This document shows, piece by piece, positions 62,169 to 64,000 of a DNA stretch of 64,000 nucleotides. The first letter of the stretch is position 1. Each line of letters begins with the position of its first letter. The translations under genes and the position numbers were made by a program. This DNA comes from an uncultured Pelagibacteraceae bacterium. Its GTDB lineage: Bacteria; Pseudomonadota; Alphaproteobacteria; Pelagibacterales; Pelagibacteraceae. The stretch lies in the NCBI GenBank assembly GCA_902604355.1, contig CACKYN010000005.1:1-64000 (forward strand), read 5' to 3'. The notes under the pieces were generated by a model, which saw only the letters and a list, made by a program, of their open reading frames with translations, was not told the origin of the DNA and did not search any database.

Positions 62169-62925
62169 AAAATTCACCAAAAACAAAGTAGTCGTAATAA
62201 CTGGTGGCGCAAAAAAAATAGGTAGATCAACAGCACTAAAATTAGCTGAACAAGGTTTTAATATTTTAATTCACACTGGTGGCAAGAGTGTTAATGAAGC
62301 TAAAACAACTGTAAAACTAGTAAAAGAATTCAAAGTAAAAGCCCACTATGTTATGGGGGATCTTGCAAATACAAAAACAATTAAAAAAATTAAAATAGCA
62401 GCAGAGAAATTGGGTGTTCCATCTATTCTAATAAATAATGCTGGTTTGAGAATTTTTGAAAATTTTGAAAATATAAAATATAAGGATTGGAAGAAAGTGA
62501 TGTCGGTTAATGTGGATGCTTCTTTCTTGTGTACCCAAGCTCTTATAAAACATATGACTAAACAAAAATGGGGAAGAATTATAAATATAGGAGGTTTGTC
62601 TGGTCATATCGGTGCTAAAGAAAGGGCTCATGTTGTTACTTCAAAAGCAGCTCTTGTTGGTTTAACAAAAGCCATCAGTATGGAGTTTTTAGAAAGAGGA
62701 ATTACTTGTAATTGTGTTGTTCCTGGTTTTATTGAAGATTTTAGTTCTAAAGAAAAAAAACTTAAAGGACACTGGTTGCGTCATCCACAAACTCCAAATT
62801 TAGTGCTGAAGAGATTTGGAAATCCTGAAGAAGTAGCTGAAGTAATTGTTAATCTTTGTAAAAAGGAAGCTAGTTATATTAATGGACAGACACTTCATGT
62901 TAATGGGGGTAGTTATACCCCATGA
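62161..62925 (+). CDS. SDR-fold protein lacking the catalytic Ser and Tyr
   Basis: 254-residue short-chain dehydrogenase fold that starts with TTG inside the tctA end. The nucleotide motif TGGAKKIGRSTALKL, NNAG (INNAGLRIF) and a FabG-like C terminus INGQTLHVNGGSYTP are present. Aligned to FabG of this window, the catalytic Tyr of YxxxK is Val (HVVTSK, Lys kept) and the catalytic Ser is Gly (NIGGLSGHIG). So it is probably not a normal dehydrogenase, and may be a binding, lyase or regulatory relative. It overlaps the next gene by 4 bases (ATGA). Confidence 0.82.
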   Translation: MNKKFTKNKVVVITGGAKKIGRSTALKLAEQGFNILIHTGGKSVNEAKTTVKLVKEFKVKAHYVMGDLANTKTIKKIKIAAEKLGVPSILINNAGLRIFENFENIKYKDWKKVMSVNVDASFLCTQALIKHMTKQKWGRIINIGGLSGHIGAKERAHVVTSKAALVGLTKAISMEFLERGITCNCVVPGFIEDFSSKEKKLKGHWLRHPQTPNLVLKRFGNPEEVAEVIVNLCKKEASYINGQTLHVNGGSYTP

Positions 62926-64000
62926 TAATTGCAGAAGAATTTTCTAGTTGGAGTAAAAACTTAAAAGTTAAAGATATTCCAGAAAAAACCCAGTTTACAT
63001 TGAAGTTCTTATTGAAGGATATATGTGGAATTATTTTATCAGCAAGAAACGAGGATTATGTAAAAAGTTTAGTTGAAACTTATAAAGGATCAGGAAGCTT
63101 GATATCTTTAGGTCACAGTGAAAGATTTGATTTATTTTCATCAGCCATAATAGCTGGTACTGCAGCACATGGTGAGGATTTTGATGATACTTTTGAGGGA
63201 AATCCAATGCATGTTGGGGCTACAATGATCCCTGCAATGCTCTCTGCAGCTCAGAAATTTAATCTTGATGGTGATCAAATTTTAAAGGGACTAGCTGTTG
63301 GATCAGAGTTAATTTGTAGATTGGCTTTAGTAGCACCAACCGCAATGCATAAACAATCTTTTCACCCAACTGCAGTTTGTGGAACGTTTGGTGTTGCTGC
63401 TGGTTTATCATCAGTATTAGACATGTCAGAAAAGCAAATGGTATCAGCTTTGGGTATAGCAGGTAGCTTTACCTCGGGTATCATTGAATATCTTGCTGAA
63501 GGATCATGGACTAAAAGAGTTCATCCAGGTTGGTCAGCAAACTCTGGAATGAATGCTACACTGATTGCAAAATCTGGTTTTTATGGACCACGGACTGTTT
63601 TTGAGGGTAAGCATGGTTTCTTTGAGGCTTTTGCATTAAAAGAGATTGAGAGAGATTATTCTCATTTAACCAATGGATTAGGTAAAAGATGGGAAAATCA
63701 AAATTTAGCTTTTAAACCTTTTGCCTGTGGAACCATGGCACAACCTTTTGTCGATTGTGCTATTAAAATTAGAAAAAAAATCAAAAATTTAGATGAAATT
63801 TCCTCTATTACTGCAAAAGTTGGTGAGGGTACTGTCCACAGATTATGGGAACCTTTGAAAGAAAAAAGGCAACCATCAACACCTTACTCAGCCAAATTTT
63901 CAGTCCCATATTGTGTAGCTGTAGGATTTATTAGAGGAGATGCTGGTTTAAACGAATTTAACGAAAAAAGTATAAATGACAAAGAAATTTTAAGCCTAGC
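62922..64000 (+). CDS. MmgE/PrpD family protein (paralog 4), 3' partial
   Basis: Open frame from the ATG at 62922 to the end of the window (about 359 codons, no stop reached); the gene continues beyond. Family marks: FLLKDICGIILSA, GTAAHGEDFDDTFEGNPMHV (active-site region), HPTAVCGTFGVAAGLSSVL, SWTKRVHPGWSANSGM and FKPFACGTMAQPFVDCAI. It overlaps the SDR stop by 4 bases, so it belongs to the tctCBA operon and its substrate is probably what that transporter brings in. About 100 residues are likely missing at the C terminus. Confidence 0.87.
   Translation, partial: MIIAEEFSSWSKNLKVKDIPEKTQFTLKFLLKDICGIILSARNEDYVKSLVETYKGSGSLISLGHSERFDLFSSAIIAGTAAHGEDFDDTFEGNPMHVGATMIPAMLSAAQKFNLDGDQILKGLAVGSELICRLALVAPTAMHKQSFHPTAVCGTFGVAAGLSSVLDMSEKQMVSALGIAGSFTSGIIEYLAEGSWTKRVHPGWSANSGMNATLIAKSGFYGPRTVFEGKHGFFEAFALKEIERDYSHLTNGLGKRWENQNLAFKPFACGTMAQPFVDCAIKIRKKIKNLDEISSITAKVGEGTVHRLWEPLKEKRQPSTPYSAKFSVPYCVAVGFIRGDAGLNEFNEKSINDKEILSL

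Noticed and set aside
43926-64000. Possibility that the tricarboxylate region is a recently acquired mobile island.
   Set aside because: I see no integrase, transposase, tRNA edge or direct repeats, and base and codon use look like the rest of the window.

Overview
The window looks like a piece of a SAR11-type (Pelagibacterales) alphaproteobacterial chromosome. Base composition is very A+T-rich and genes are packed with gaps of a few bases or short overlaps. Lys, Asn and Ile codons dominate. Several gene sets are known from SAR11: a DddK-type DMSP lyase, a tandem glycine riboswitch before gcvT, NAD-dependent formate dehydrogenase and many small DMT exporters. I saw no tRNA, rRNA, IS element, integrase or CRISPR array. 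No stretch over 300 bases lacks a gene; the longest gap (40021-40218) holds the riboswitch.

Layout. 1-6181 (+): envelope and maintenance run lptG (5' cut by the window edge)-lptD-surA-pdxA-rsmA. 6170-8758 (-): fabD-fabG-acpP-gmk. 8845-15814 (+): rpsF-rpsR-rplI, dnaB, an RND/MMPL protein, cvpA-purF. 15864-22517 (+): glutathione synthesis (gshA-gshB), two carriers, then ergothioneine genes egtB-egtD. 22525-26163: DMSP lyase, a small unknown protein, an arginine:glycine amidinotransferase with a DMT carrier, a NifU-like scaffold and an HPP membrane protein. 26238-29563 (+): formate dehydrogenase, msrA, selO. 29566-32469: FAD oxidase, TspO, an SDR and a DUF3833 lipoprotein. 32487-40020 (-): gcvT-gcvH-gcvP, followed after 6 bp by a lipid-modification set (FAD protein, DUF1365, cyclopropane synthase, DUF3833), all downstream of the glycine riboswitch.

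40219-64000 is the most unusual part. It holds four MmgE/PrpD-family proteins (one cut by the window end), an AcnD-type aconitase with PrpF isomerase, a TcuA-like tricarballylate dehydrogenase, an isocitrate-lyase-family protein with an altered active-site loop, an Ldh-family oxidoreductase, a full tripartite tricarboxylate transporter (TctC-TctB-TctA), an AbrB-type membrane protein, a TauD-type dioxygenase, a TauE permease, 5-oxoprolinase subunits PxpB/PxpC and an IclR regulator. Three of its promoters (before iclR/mmgE, before tcuA, and between prpD and tctC) share a 17-bp palindrome, GTTTYAYAWTRTGAAAY, with a conserved tail. This suggests one regulon, probably controlled by the IclR protein. 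My reading is an uptake and breakdown route for an external tricarboxylate: methylcitrate-cycle-like chemistry without a citrate-synthase-type gene in view. The substrate is not identified.

Gene identities come from reading protein sequence against family knowledge; no database search was run.
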